NCBI GenBank assembly: GCA_001599915.1
Contig: BCIG01000011.1
Span: 372,001 to 436,000, forward strand
DNA length: 64,000 nt
Direction of reading: 5' to 3'
DNA from: Symbiotaphrina buchneri
Lineage: Eukaryota; Ascomycota; Symbiotaphrinales; Symbiotaphrinaceae
Below are positions 35,893-47,644 of this stretch, in pieces. The translations under genes were made by a program, and so were the position numbers. Position 1 is the stretch's first letter. Each line of letters starts with the position of its first letter. The notes under the pieces are model-generated. The model was not told the DNA's origin. It did not search any database and saw nothing but the letters and a program-made list of their open reading frames with translations.

Positions 35893-36527
35893 CTGGAAGC
35901 GTGGTGAGGAGGGGCCGTCTTCTGCAATGAATCCAGTCACTACTACCGCAAGCAGTGTGATGATATATTGAAGACTGCGTGAATCCTGCGAGCCTGGTCG
36001 ATCAATAATAAATGCCAGTCACGAAGCGCGATCTCGGTTGCCGTAACCACACACAGTAGTAAAGCAGCATCACAAGGTAATGTACGTAATAATGCTAACC
36101 GGGTACTACGAATAATTACCTTAGGTACCTTACCTTAGCTACACCCCGCCGGCGGGTACCTGCCTTGCCTACCTTGCGCGTACGTTACGCGTACTGTACC
36201 CTCACCCTATCTTAAAAGGCGCACCGCTGGCTGGTACAGAGAGAGTAATAAGGGTACACCTCGGGGACCTACCTTATCTTACCTCATCAGCATTGTGGTT
36301 GAAGAGATACCTGTAGATATCTAAATTCCTATTGTCCCTGATGTACAGATGTACGAATATACGGTAGGTGAGCTCATTACGATCTTAAGATCTGGACTTC
36401 GCATACACCCTCTACCTGTTCTAGTCCTGCGGGTAACGGGTTGGTAGCTTGACCCTGACCGTATTCGGTCTTTCCGTGCCTCCTCATCACAATGGTGCGG
36501 CCCAGGCCATGGATGCAGCGACTGACG
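35893..36527. promoter_or_regulatory. RGD1 upstream region with TACCTTA repeat cluster
   Basis: Lies between the RGD1 start and the MED12 stop (both minus strand). Copies of TTACCTTAGGTACCTTACC, CCTTACC and related sequences occupy about 36080-36275. A 70-codon plus-strand frame at 36492-36704 is only the antisense of the MED12 C terminus. Confidence 0.55.
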
Positions 36528-39500
36528 CTACATTCTGCGAGCTTGAAAGAGAGTCAAGCTCAAGCTGGTGTCGTTGTCACCGACATTGGGCGTAGGCTCC
36601 GGGAGTATCTCCCATCTGCGGAGGGGGTGCACAACAATCCTGCCCCGTTGCAGTATGCTAAGAGAATCCGGCTGATGAAGATCCGGTCCGAGCAAGAAGC
36701 GTAGGCGCCAATTGTGACTCTTTTCTCGTAAATACCTAATACATCGTATGCGAGTCTCGTCGTGAGAATCTAGAGGAGGTGAGCTGAAGAGGCTCTTCCA
36801 AATGCTTTTCATTGCTCACCATAGAGAAGGTCACCTGCGACGTCCAGGACATGAGTTGACAGCTCAGGGTCACTGATGAGATCGTTGCTCAGGAGTATGC
36901 ACAAAGCCACTAGAAGACGAGCAACGTCTGCAGTGGCGAGCTTGGCCGCATGAAAGCTGTCTTTATGAATCATTATCAACCGTGACAACACCTCTAGCCT
37001 AGTGATCAACGTGAGCATAATCGGAAAGACGCCCAGGAGGTTCCCTTACCATTGGAGCGTCCAGGAAGTTCCATCGAGACCGGACTTGGCGTGCATGCCA
37101 TTCAGACTAGGGTCAGCCCCAGTCAAGATTCTGGAGATGCAGTAGAGCTTCTCAACGATCAGGGAAATAAGAGAGGATGGTACTGGGGAGCCTCCAGCGG
37201 ACGAGGTTGCCAGGTTTGTTGCTTCAACGACTAAGAGATATGAGCGAGCACACTCGATGTTTGACTCTTTGTCCGGGAAAGCATGAGCTTCCGACATCGT
37301 CTCGGATGTAGGTGCCATTGCCAACAGACGACCTTCAGCTTCCTCGCGGATCTGATTGGTCAGTCTCCGCAGGGGGAAAAGCTAGGGGGGAAGCTTACCG
37401 TGCGGACCATATGATCGCTAAGTGTAGATATTAGCTCAGCCCAGATGAAAGAACCACGAGAAGTGGCTTGCTCTATAGCGCTGAGCAATGAGGAAGGCAT
37501 GATCCCCGCATCTGTTGTTGAGTCGCAAACGGCATTCCCTCGCAACATCAATTGCAATTTCAACTGGCATAGGGATAGAGAAAGCTCATTTGCAGCCTCA
37601 ATGATCATGGCAACTTGGCCTTCAAGCTGGGCGTTTTGCGACGCTGCTGGTATTAGCAACACTATCAACGATTCAGACAGGGTCTGCTCACGTGTTCGCC
37701 CTGTAGAGACGAGTATGCCATCCAGTATCTTATGAAACACATTGTGAAGTTTTGCTGAAGGCTCTACTGGCCTGGCAAATAAAGCTTTCCTTACAGCTTC
37801 GGTATGACACACAACGAGGTTGCGCAGAATGGACTGTACCGCAGCAACTGCAGCCGGTCTATGGCCACCTGGTCCGTCAGGTCCTGCCGTGCCGCTCTGG
37901 TTGAACATATCGTTCAAAGAAATGATCCAAAAGATATCCTCAATGTTTTCGGAGAGTAACTCTTTCTGTTTCAAGCGGAGACGATAGAAGTTCTACATCC
38001 CCTGTCAACAAGTGAAGATCGCAAGCATTCCGAGGTTCAAACTCACAAAGTCCGGTACTGCGTCGCTACGATCCTGTGGGACGAGGACTGCCAATAAATC
38101 CAGATGAAGCCTGAGCGTATCCTGCCTATTTTCTGCACATGCCTCAAGAATTTGCTGCCCGCAGACAACGACGTCATGGAGGGTAATACAGCCACCGCCT
38201 AGTAAAGGAATGAGAACAGAAAGTAAGCCAGGCCTGTCCGCTCGGAGTAGAAACTGCTGCAGCCAGTTTCGCAAGACGAAATCGAAGTCATTGCGCTTCA
38301 ATTCCCTCATGCGTGAAAGGAGGATCAGGAACGGCCCAGGGCTCTTGCCAGAGCCATCGTAGCTTGCTTCAACTCTGGAGAGGAGGGCTTCAACAATTTT
38401 AATGAAGACTTTATCATCGATGCTTACGCCGAGGCTCAATATGCTCTCAATCTCGTCACTGAAGTCTGAGTCTGCGGTCTGCAGAACATCTGCCACGTGG
38501 TCAGAGACTGGAGAATACGCTGCTACGGCAGCGACCGCTTCGGATTGCAGAGCTTCCCTGGCTAGCTGTTTTCGAAGTTGCTCTCCTTCGGGGATAACGG
38601 CGACGAGCTCAGCCAAAGATGCTATACACACTTTCCCTAGCCTTTGATGGTCTTTCAAGAAGTCCTTCCGGGCTAGCAAAGACATAATGCAGCTTCTGTC
38701 GGCGTCTATGACAGCGAAAACCTTGTAATTGTAGTGGATAGTGTCGGCTATTGAGGCAAGAAGTCCAGTCTCTGCAAACTTCGTCGCGATCCGTATGACA
38801 TCAACCAGGATTGTGAAGTCTTGGATGTCCTCGAAAACTTTCCGGATGAAGAAGAACTCATACTCGTGAAGACCAGCGGTAGCAATGGAAGGCGACGTCT
38901 GTTCATCCCATGGGCCTCTGTAACGGGAATTAGATACATTTCAGTGAGGAGAGATTGTCAGTGGGTTACCCACTTTCTCCGCTTCTCGGTCATGGACAAA
39001 ACGCAATCCAGTAACCACTGACCAAGCTCCACCTTGACGGTTCTGCTCAGACTTGCAATCTCCGACAGCTTCAACTGATCTATAGCTTTGAAAACCTTGG
39101 CATCAAAAGGGCATATCTCAGGGATGTTCGATGCGATGGTGGCTTTGGCCTGATTGAGAGTATCGTCTTCTTCTTGTGTAAGGAAGCCTACGCTGTGGAG
39201 AAGTGTTGCTCTCAGGTTCTTGATATACTTCGGAAGGCCGCGAAGGGGGATTTCCGCGAGTAGTCTTATATCGCAGCGCTCAGTCTGTTTCCAGTCAGTA
39301 TCGCATTATCGTATAGGGCAATGGGGCGCCCGACCGCTTGCAGTGTCTGAACGTCGGAAAGAGTACCCTTGGCAATTAGCCACTGAAGATATCTCCCCAC
39401 GCTGAACTGTTGTGTGCGAACAAGTTCTGATACCAGCAGATAAATGTTCTGGTTCTCTAGACCAACAACTTCTTTAGCGCTGCCTAGAAAGCTTAGAATG

Positions 39501-41520
39501 GGGGTATCTGTATCAATGCCACAGCTATTCCACTTCCGTAGAAGTCCAGCAGCAACGAAGACTCGACTGATCCCCTCTCTGAATGCAGTGGATACCCATT
39601 CGAGAACTTTGATTACGAGAAGATGCCTGTCTATCATGGTCGATAGGCACTGCAACGAAAGGGACTCAAGATTAGAAAGACTAGCAGCCGCGGCCTTGTC
39701 CAGTATGGCAAAAAGGCGCCGGACTGGAGGGGAGCCAAGGCCATCAGGGAGGTCCGAACGCAGAGCTCTCGAAAGTCGACGATTTCTGATCGCCATGGAG
39801 TGCAAAACATTTGCGAAAGCGCTGTTATTTGAGCCGACCCACCGACGTAATATCGTCTCATATTTGGGCCTTTTTTTGGGCAACAAAAAGCAATGAGGAT
39901 GGGACCTCATCATATTCAGAGTAAATCCGGCCACGCGTTCCGTAAGCGTGCCGATTACCTCTTGATCGTGGAAGGCTGAAAGCTTGGATATAGCGTCAGT
40001 AGAAAATCCATCGGTGATTTCACATTGTCTCACATATGCCAGCTTCTCAAGGAGAGTGTCAGCCAGACGCTTTCCATACTTCTGGAAACGGACGGTATCC
40101 TTCCAGAATATTTGAACCAGAAACAGCCATGCAGGAAGTTTCTCCAAGGGCGAGCTTTCCAGTGCCGAGAGGAGCCAATCTAAGAAGTGATCCTGATCTA
40201 GAAGGTGCTCTTGATAGAGGTGAGATGAGAGACGGATCCTGTCCTGTTAGTCAGCTTAACATGATCGGGAAAATGCAGTTCTCAAACTGACGCATATGAC
40301 ATCTTCAGCCTCCACTCGCTCTCTCCACAAGCACGTATGGCACCGTCCAGGAACTGTTCCACATGTGTCGTCCAGTCTCTGACCCACTTCAGTTCCCCGC
40401 CCATGGTGAACGTTGCCCCGGTCCCCTTTCTCTTGAAAGCGCGGATTTCGTTCGCACCAACACATTTCGCCAGCCATACAGCCCTTGCGGTGGGTATAGC
40501 TTTACTCGAACATTGTTCAAGAAGCTGCCTTCCCCTTATACCATGTGGAATTGTGCGGCTTAAACGGCGTAGAGAGATTGATGGATTCGCGAGATCGCGT
40601 AGCCAAGCCTCACGTTTGGCGTCCGTCAGGGTAACGCGCGGGGGAGGTTTGAAGCTGGAGGGCACTGATACGCGCCCATGGGCCTTCTTTTTGTCGATGA
40701 CTGAAACAAAGAGCGATGAGAGCGCCTGCAGGCCAGACTTGTGTTTGAATATAGGCCATAGAGCGGGACGTGCAGTATTCGTTTCATTTTGTGTGACTTG
40801 AGTCTTGTCGTAGAAGCCTTGCTTCATGGCCTGTTCGGAAAGCACATCTTCTGGGTGTCCCCCGGTCCAGGGAAAGAAATCGACTACTTCTGGGTGCAGG
40901 AACTTGTCAGCAAAGTTGAGTATGTGAGAGTATAACAACTTACTTCCTTGTGGGAGATGGGGTGCGTCACCCGGAACCTCCACCGTGTAAGGCTTTATAT
41001 ATGGGTCACGCCTCATCACTCTTTCCATGTCCGACGCTTTTGATCTACGCCGAGGTGGTGGAAGTCGTCCCGGCTTAGGCGGCATGGGAGGAAGCCTCTG
41101 GCTGTCCTGCTTATCGCCGCGCTCTGTGCCCTCCACCGCAGGGACTTCGAGTATCTCCGGCTTTGATCTATACGCTGCCCCATCCAGATCGAAATGCGCG
41201 GGAGGTCGTCCACGACCCGCTGAGATTGATACATGGAACAGAGAAGGAGCGACTGCCCTTTCACCTTCAGTTGAGCCCGAGCCCGCAGGAGCGTCCAAAG
41301 GCACATGTCTGGCTTCGCGCGGCCATTGATGGGACAGGTTCGAGGTCAGGCCCGGCCTCCGTGCTGGGTCCCACGTCCTATTACCAGGTTCAGAAGTCGG
41401 CGTGCCGCCATAGGACGGGTAATGGGCGAGAGGATGTTGGCGATCCAGTTGCGGTGGGAAACCTCCGCTGAGCGACCGTTGCTGAGGCCTCTGGATTCCC
41501 AACGAGGGCCTGTGAATCAT
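36528..41520 (-). CDS. SRB8: Mediator subunit 12 (SRB8/MED12)
   Basis: Nine exons, complement(join(36528..36769, 36820..36998, 37050..37351, 37399..37992, 38047..38917, 38974..39284, 39335..40238, 40292..40889, 40944..41520)), 1525 residues. MED12 is a structural subunit of the Mediator kinase module (with CDK8, cyclin C, MED13), which restrains RNA polymerase II initiation. The N terminus is Pro-rich (MIHRPSLGIQ…SLSGG). The Med12 domain is clear: VDFFPWTGGHPEDVL, then LTDAKREAWLRDLANP, then ISLRRLSRTIPHGI. The family end LRRWEILPEPTPNVGDNDTS closes the last exon. The helical middle has FFFIRKVFEDIQDFTILVD. Intron 1 (40890-40943, 54 bp) has no stop in frame, so the unspliced frame is also open. 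All nine exon phases agree. Confidence 0.94.
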
Positions 41521-42201
41521 TGCTCGAGAAGATGGTTCATATCGGCGGGAAAACTATGCGGCGGTACGGATGGACGTGTCATGTAGTCTTAGAATCGGCG
41601 CCGTGAAGCCTGACAGCGGACAGGATCATCCGGTCTTGACGTCCGAACTCTCCAGGAAGGGTGATGCCCGAGTAGCCGTACTTCGCCACTATCCAGATCT
41701 TAGGAATGAATTTCTGCTGCGTAAGGTGCTGGAGGCCAGAATGGGCATGTGTCGATTGGCTCGATGAGACAGTCTGTAGGTAATCCGGCGACCGGCCTGC
41801 GGAGGTTGGGTTGTCCTGGGGTTCGAGCGCGGCGGCGCGGGTAAGGGTAACGTTAGCGAGGGTACAAGCGTCAGTTATTTAATCGAGCCTACCCCTAGGT
41901 ACCTGACCTTATCTCACCTTAGGGTGAGGTACGAGATAAGGTACCTGTACCTTAGGGGCCAGTTCCCCATCTAACCTTTAGGTAAGGTACTTGAGGTACC
42001 GAACCAAAGCACCTGAAGCTAAGGTACCGACCTTACGGGATACCGGTAAGACATACTAGGGAAAGAAGCATCGCAAGCAAGCTGTTGGATACTTACAGCC
42101 AACAGTCTCCTCGTCATTCTGGTTTATACCTTAATTATCGTTATTTTTTGCCAGGCTACGCAGTCGAAAGAGTCTCGTCGGCCGCCACGGTAGAGAGCGA
42201 G
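41521..42201. promoter_or_regulatory. Divergent promoter gap MED12 / Asterix with GGTACC cluster
   Basis: Between two divergent starts. About 41888-42050 is dense in TACCTTA, GGTACC and GAGGTAC copies, several facing each other as imperfect palindromes (for example around 41925-41955). No gene is seen. Confidence 0.6.
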
Positions 42202-43066
42202 ATGGCTTCCAAGAGGGACATGCGAAGACCAGATCTTGGTGAGTGTCACTACCACATCATCGCATCCTGTCGCTTTCCGAATCGTCTTTCGGCGGCCCTT
42301 CCCGAGGAACTTGACTGCTGACTGCCCACGATGTCTTGTAGTGGTTCCTTATGTAGAACCTCCTAGAAAGGAATCCGACACGGACATGTCTGGTCGGTTC
42401 TGAGAACTCGCGACCACGAGCGAGTCGAGGAGCTGATACTTGTTTAGGCACTATGGCCAATACTATGCCGATGGCAGCAGTACGCTACTCAGATTCGTCC
42501 AAGGGAAGTTATACTGACACCCGGGCCGGCAGATGTTTACACGAAATAAGTGCGTTGGCTGTCGTATGCTTGAGTGGCTCTCAGAATCCTGAAGACTGAC
42601 ATTCCCACTTTCAAGGATGATTGGCTGGTGGGCTTCCTCGTCCTGTCTACGTGTATGTAGCTGCATGTCAGGCAGCCACTGATCATGTTGTTCCAGGACG
42701 TCGGTCGTGTTTGCCTTGACGAGTTGGCTTTCAGAAACGCCGGAGCGTAGAAAGACATGGAGCAATCCTGCTGTATTCTCAGTTGGAATGTCAAGTAAGA
42801 CGGCCTTCTCTCCTGTGCACAGCCTGCATAAGCTGGATGCCCGACAGCATGCTAACAGACTGAACTCCAACAGTTATGGCCCTCGTTGTTGTAAGTTGAG
42901 AGAGCCACCCATCTACGGCACGAGGGACAATAAATCCGGTGAGGGATTCAGCTCACTGACACACGGCGACCTCCAGGTATATCTTCCTATGTTTTTACCG
43001 CCAAGCCCTGGGTCCGGGCGCGTAGCTTCTGGGACCGAGGCGGCACCTCCAGTGGTTCCCGCCTAG
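42202..43066 (+). CDS. Asterix-like (UPF0139/WDR83OS) ER membrane protein
   Basis: Eight exons for only 117 residues: join(42202..42238, 42342..42392, 42448..42479, 42533..42549, 42616..42627, 42697..42794, 42874..42890, 42977..43066). Animal Asterix is a subunit of the PAT/multipass translocon that helps insert multi-spanning membrane proteins; a fungal role is inferred by homology. Visible: RRPDLVVPYVEPP near the N terminus, MFTRNKMIGWTSVVFAL (first membrane segment), SWLSETPERRKTWSNPAVFS, MALVVVYLPMFLPP (second segment), and a short Pro-rich tail. Exon 5 is only 12 nt (G ATG ATT GGC TG) and is needed to give the conserved IGWT. Three other exons are 32 nt or less. All phases close. Confidence 0.82.
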
Positions 43067-44011
43067 CCAAAGAACGTGTTGCGTCGCGGATCAGATGATT
43101 GTTATTGTAGCTGGCAGCGTTACTTGGAGAGTTACGGAGCCTTGCAGCACCACTTGCTGCGCATGAGCCCATCGAGGAGGGAAGGCGAAGCACAGGCACA
43201 CGGACTCAGCAATTATAAAAATAGTCTACCTAGGTAGACACAAAGCTCAACAAGGAGGCTATACACATGCGCTCACAACTTGTGCTAGGATATTTGACTG
43301 AGGACCCGACGTACGGTCAGGCGTAACTGTAGGAGTCATGAGCGGTGAAAGGAGTAGTAAAGTTGTTCCAATAGTGGAAGTACAGTTTATAATATCACGT
43401 ATGAATCGCACGTATTGGCAGGGCGAAGCGTCCATACCAAGGACCACAGTACGAGTCTGGACTACCGTACCTTAGGTAGGCGCTTTACCTTACTCTTGAC
43501 GGCGGTGAGGCCTGACCTGATATCATAAGATAAGTAAGGTATCTACCAAGTATTACTAGGTGTGAACTTTGCTTACAAGGTACGATCCAGAGACCGAGGC
43601 GGACTGACTGATAGCAGGAAGGGGCGGGGTGCAGATGCTCGAATGTTCGCCACAGCCCGTGCCCTGATGTACGCCGGCAGTGGCAGAATCTTCGCTCGTC
43701 AGTCAGTCAGCCTTTCCTCTTCGCGCCCGTGTCCTTTACACTTACCCTCACCAAAACTTACCTTAAACCTACCACACTACTACTACTCCACTACTACTTA
43801 CTACACAACTACTACTACCCTACCTGCCTTACCGCACCCATCACTCATCACTCATCTCCTCACTGAATACCTACCAGCAAACTCGCCTCTACTCCGTTTT
43901 CTGGCATCAACAACAGCCTCAGCTTCACCGTCGACTCATAAGATCTTCGACGTTACAGTCTCAGACACAAAACCGACACACTTAGCAGGGTTTCCACGCG
44001 AGCACGAGTTT
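43067..44011. promoter_or_regulatory. SUI1 upstream region
   Basis: A 945-bp tandem gap without a recognised gene. TACCTTAGGTAGG-, TTACCTTA- and AAGTAAGGTA-type copies lie at about 43466-43560. A C/T/A-rich tract with CTA repeats (about 43740-43830) precedes the SUI1 start, as usual for strongly expressed fungal genes. Confidence 0.5.
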
Positions 44012-44746
44012 ATGTCAATCGAAAACCTCAAGACCTTCGGTAAGTCGAAACCTCCAGAATCTCCCGCCTTTAGCATGCTGCCTGCCGCCTTCGTCGTCCC
44101 TCGACGAGGGTGACGAGGGTTGATGACCCACCGACGCGAGAGCGTAGGGCCCGTTCGGTCTTGCTCTTACGCTTCCCTGTCCATACAGACTGCGCCGTCA
44201 TCCGTAGTTTACATGAACATGGAAGCTAACATTCGTTCCCAACCATAGACCCCTTCGCCGAAGCCGACGAGGACACAGGCGAGACCAAGCAATCGCAGAA
44301 CTACATCCATATTCGGATTCAGCGTACGTGTAAATCGAGGTGGCGTGGAGTGACATTTGGGAGAACGAAGGCTAACTCTTCTGTCTGCAGAACGCAATGG
44401 CCGTAAGACCTTGACCACTGTTCAGGGACTTCCGAAGAAGTTTGATCAGAAAAAAATCCTCAAGGTTATCAAGAAGAAATTTGGTTAGTCTGTAACACAT
44501 GGCTTGTCCGACTGCCCATTACTGACCAGATTACCCAAAGCTTGCAATGGCACCATTGTCAATGATTCTGAGATGGGCGAGGTGATCCAGCTCCAAGGCG
44601 ATCAGCGCAAGGATGTTCAGGAGTTCTTGACGGACAAGAAAGAAGGGCTCGAGCTGGATGCTAAGACCATCAAAGTAAGTGCATCAGGTTGCCCTGTCCC
44701 ATCTTCCGTGTCCCGGTCTGACAGCACGTAGGTTCATGGGTTCTAG
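44012..44746 (+). CDS. SUI1: Translation initiation factor eIF1 (SUI1)
   Basis: Five exons, join(44012..44039, 44249..44323, 44391..44483, 44541..44674, 44732..44746), 114 residues, matching the usual length. eIF1 binds the 40S P-site region and enforces start-codon selection. Visible: the N-terminal SIENLKTF / DPFAEADEDTG, basic NGRKTLTTVQGLPKKFDQKK, KVIKKKFACNGTI, and IQLQGDQRKDVQEFL. The last exon adds only VHGF. Intron 1 is 209 bp, long for this window, as often in translation-factor genes. Confidence 0.96.
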
Positions 44747-45193
44747 ACCACTCTTGCTCGTCTCTTGCTGCCTCACATGTCCGTCCGATGGAATACGTGG
44801 TAGCTAACTCGCGGACGTTTCCGAGTCCTCACCTTGACAGAACGGATGGGTGATATCATGGCTTCAAGGGGCGTTGAGTGATACCCGGCGATAGACGGAA
44901 AGGATGGACACATGGTTTGGAAGGGCAAGGACATTCGCACTATGGTCGGAGAGGATGATAACGCACGCATTGATGGCTTCTCGCATGATTTTTTCACTGT
45001 TAAATCGGTCTAACAGCGTCGGGGGTCGAAATGGGTCATGGGCAGATTCGCTTTCCGTGTATCTGAGCATAGGCTCGCTCCATCCAACGATGAACATGAT
45101 GAAAGTTGGCCCTACGAACCTGTTGCTGTATTGTGTAGCCTTTCTTGTATCGAAAGATGTAGCTGGCCATCTACACCCAGCACGCCTTGCGGC
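44747..45193. other. Convergent gap SUI1 / EOS1, no gene seen
   Basis: A 447-bp gap between two stops; no coding frame with family features and no GGTACC repeat cluster. Confidence 0.5.
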
Positions 45194-46177
45194 TCAAGCA
45201 TTGATACGAAGCCACCTGATGCCCGTTTGATAATACCATAGAATGTGGCCCGATACATTCCGCACGAGGTTCACAGCCAAAGAGAGCGCCGGAATGGAGG
45301 GAGTGCTCTGGCGGGTCAGATGAAGCTGCAAAAGCAGGGAACACATGCTGATGAAGCTCGCGATAGAAAAGACACTAATGGAAGCAGATGTCTCTCTCTT
45401 GATATTAATTTTTCGCTGGGTCACGTGATATAGCACGGTCAGAATCTAGATGGTGTACATCAGCATCGTCCTGTAGCGGATTCACATGTGCCTGGACCAT
45501 ACACTCGCTATAGAGATCCAAGCCGGCAGCAGCAGTCGAGGATCCTCGGCGCCTCCCGACAGATAGAGGACCCAGGAAGTCATATATGCGTTCACAGCAT
45601 TGGTGGTAAGGAGACGGACAACAGTAGCTGAGAGGTGAGCTCCAGGTCATCACGGCTGAAGAAGCGGATGGTCTAGCATACCTGAAGGGGTATAATTCAG
45701 GAGCCTGGGTCGCTGGGTTAATGTAATTACGCATGTAGCATGCAAGGAGTGCGCACCATCGACTCATCAAACAATCGGTGAAAAAGAAACTCAAGTAAGC
45801 GGAAGCAGAACACTATGTCTCCTCGATTAACGGGGCTTACTGGACGGGATCGGAGCGAGGATTTACCCAGAGAATGGCGAGGAAGACCTCGTTCACCCTG
45901 AACCGCCGCTCATCGGTCCAATCCCCGTCTCCCCAGTCCCAGAAGTTGCCCAGCTCACCCAAGAAGGTCAGGGCGCAGCGAAGGCCCCACCACGCAGGAG
46001 GCATGGTGGACATGGCTCGGCATACCAGCAATGGCGCATGCCATCGATGGTGCACGCCTAGGATGACTGCGAGCCGAGGGTGAAGAGCAGACGGACCGAC
46101 CCGAGAGGAAGCCTTCCGTTGGCTCGAATCGGTCCGCGGGAAGGCGCTCGTGTCACCACCTGGTTCGGGCCCGCCAT
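45194..46177 (-). CDS. EOS1: EOS1-like N-glycosylation / ER membrane protein
   Basis: Probable exons, complement(join(45194..45445, 45503..45627, 45682..45704, 45757..45812, 45867..46112, 46160..46177)), 239 residues. Eos1 is an ER multi-spanning protein linked to N-glycosylation and oxidative-stress tolerance. Visible: RLAVILGVHHRWHAPLL, AWWGLRCALTFLGEL, VNEVFLAILW, then YLSFFFTDCLMSR, LLNYTPSATVVRLLTTN, AYMTSWVLYLSG, DPRLLLPAWISI, VTQRKINIKRETS and ISVFSIASFIS. Four to five membrane segments result. The third listed exon is 23 nt and is needed to join SRW to LLNYTPS. The five downstream exons are secure in phase. The first exon and start (MAGPNQ, 46177) are a best guess. Confidence 0.82.
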
Positions 46178-46609
46178 CAGCCAGCGTGGAGGGAGCCAGG
46201 GAGCCAGCAGTTTACGGCATGGGCTGCCGCATCGAAAGGCCGGAAGGCAATGGCGTGTAAGCCGGGCAAAGGTTGCGATGTTCGATGTTGCCGAGAAAGC
46301 CTGGGGTATGCAGAAATCACGACGGTATCGACGACAAGAGGAGGCGAGGGAAGCGCCAGCGGGACGTTCGGGGGGGTGAAGATGGACAGATGGACAGATG
46401 GACACAGGTTGAGGTTGAAATGCGGAGAAACCGGGGAAATACAACGTACCTTAGAATCAAGGGGACATATCACGTGACTAGTACGTCTCGATGTCCTGTG
46501 CGGCAACTTTTTTCGATACTTCGTACTTTCGTATGCTCCTCCACTCCCTAGGTACGATGCCAAACAACAGTCGGTCGTCCCTACGATGAGTTCGTGAGAG
46601 CAAACCGGC
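46178..46609. promoter_or_regulatory. Divergent promoter gap EOS1 / MBA1
   Basis: A 432-bp gap between divergent starts. It contains CGTACCTTAG near 46445 and CCTAGGTACG near 46549, plus CACGTGAC at 46470. No gene is seen. Confidence 0.45.
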
Positions 46610-47644
46610 ATGGCCACAACGCTGCTTGGGCGGCCCACCTGGGCTTTCAGCTCGTCGCGACAGCTGGTGTCGCGCTCACCGCAATTCCGCCTCGTCTGCC
46701 CTGCCTGTGGCAGCCGGCCGTACAGTGCTCGAGGGAGTCCTGGGCTTGACATACCCGTCGCTGCACAGCCCAGCCTGCAACGCATGATGAAGGAGGGCTC
46801 GAATATCCCCAACGACATTGGCTTGCTTCCTGGTGCGGTCTTCTGTCCTGCTCGCCCCAACTGTCCGTCGCTCCGTACTGACGTTGCCTCCTCCACTAGG
46901 CACCTTTGTTACGCCTACTCTTGCCAATCGACCCTCCTTATTCTCCACCCCACGGGCCCGCATAAAGCTTGAGTGGGCCCGTGTCAAGACCCATGTCATG
47001 GACTATATCGGGTGAGATGGGCCCGCCCCACTGCTCCTTGTCGGTTGCTGAACGTGTCCGGCAGGATGATGGTCTTCAAGATCACGAGCAAGAAACCGCG
47101 GCCCAAACTACGCATACGGCAGACTGCTCCCACAGCTCTCGGTCTTCATCGTCAGATGTACACTGCTTTTGCGGAGTGAGTTTGTCCTAAAACCGTGTAA
47201 TTCGAAACCTCTTGACAAGGGCTGATCCTGCATAGTGGGGATCTCGTGACGCTTCGCAACATTTGTGCGGACGGTCTTCTGGAGAGCTTCAAGGCTCGGA
47301 TAGCTAACCGACGGCGGCAAGGCGAAACATTCCAGTGGCAGTTGCACAAGTATACGAAGTCGGCAAGGGTGGTCTCGAATCGCCTGATAGTCGTCCCCAT
47401 AGTGAAGGATTTCGCGATACGGCAGGCGGTGGTCAGGATACAGTCCCGTCAGAGTTTGGCAAAGCTGAAGGATGGCCAGGTCGTGCCAGGGACTGGTCGC
47501 CCGAAAGATGTCAAAGAATACTTGGTTATTCAACGATTGATCAAAAGCGGCAAAGAAGGTCCATGGATGGTATGGGGGACGACGGAGGAAACAACGGTCG
47601 AGAAGGTCATAGAGTTCGAGAACAACCCATTGCAGATATCCTAG
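46610..47644 (+). CDS. MBA1: MBA1/mL45-like mitochondrial ribosome-membrane protein (Tim44-like)
   Basis: Four exons, join(46610..46832, 46900..47011, 47065..47175, 47236..47644), 284 residues. Mba1/mL45 tethers mitochondrial ribosomes to the inner membrane near Oxa1 for co-translational insertion. The leader is Arg/Ser-rich with a likely cleavage region around RLVCPACGSRPYSAR. A conserved segment GTFVTPTLANRPSLF follows, then a Tim44-like domain: MYTAFADGDLVTLRNIC, LLESFKARIANRR, RQAVVRIQSRQSLAKL, PWMVWGTTEETT. Splice phases close. The family fold is well supported; the choice between Mba1 and mL45 naming is by homology. Confidence 0.85.

Noticed and set aside
36492-36704. Small 70-codon plus-strand gene
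   Set aside because: It is the exact antisense of the conserved MED12 C terminus.
43562-44113. 183-codon plus-strand frame covering the SUI1 start
   Set aside because: Upstream part is promoter/leader low complexity; only the spliced SUI1 frame from 44012 has family support.
46177-46896. 239-codon minus-strand frame over the EOS1/MBA1 promoters
   Set aside because: Overlaps MBA1 exon 1 antisense, is low complexity, and runs in a different frame from EOS1.
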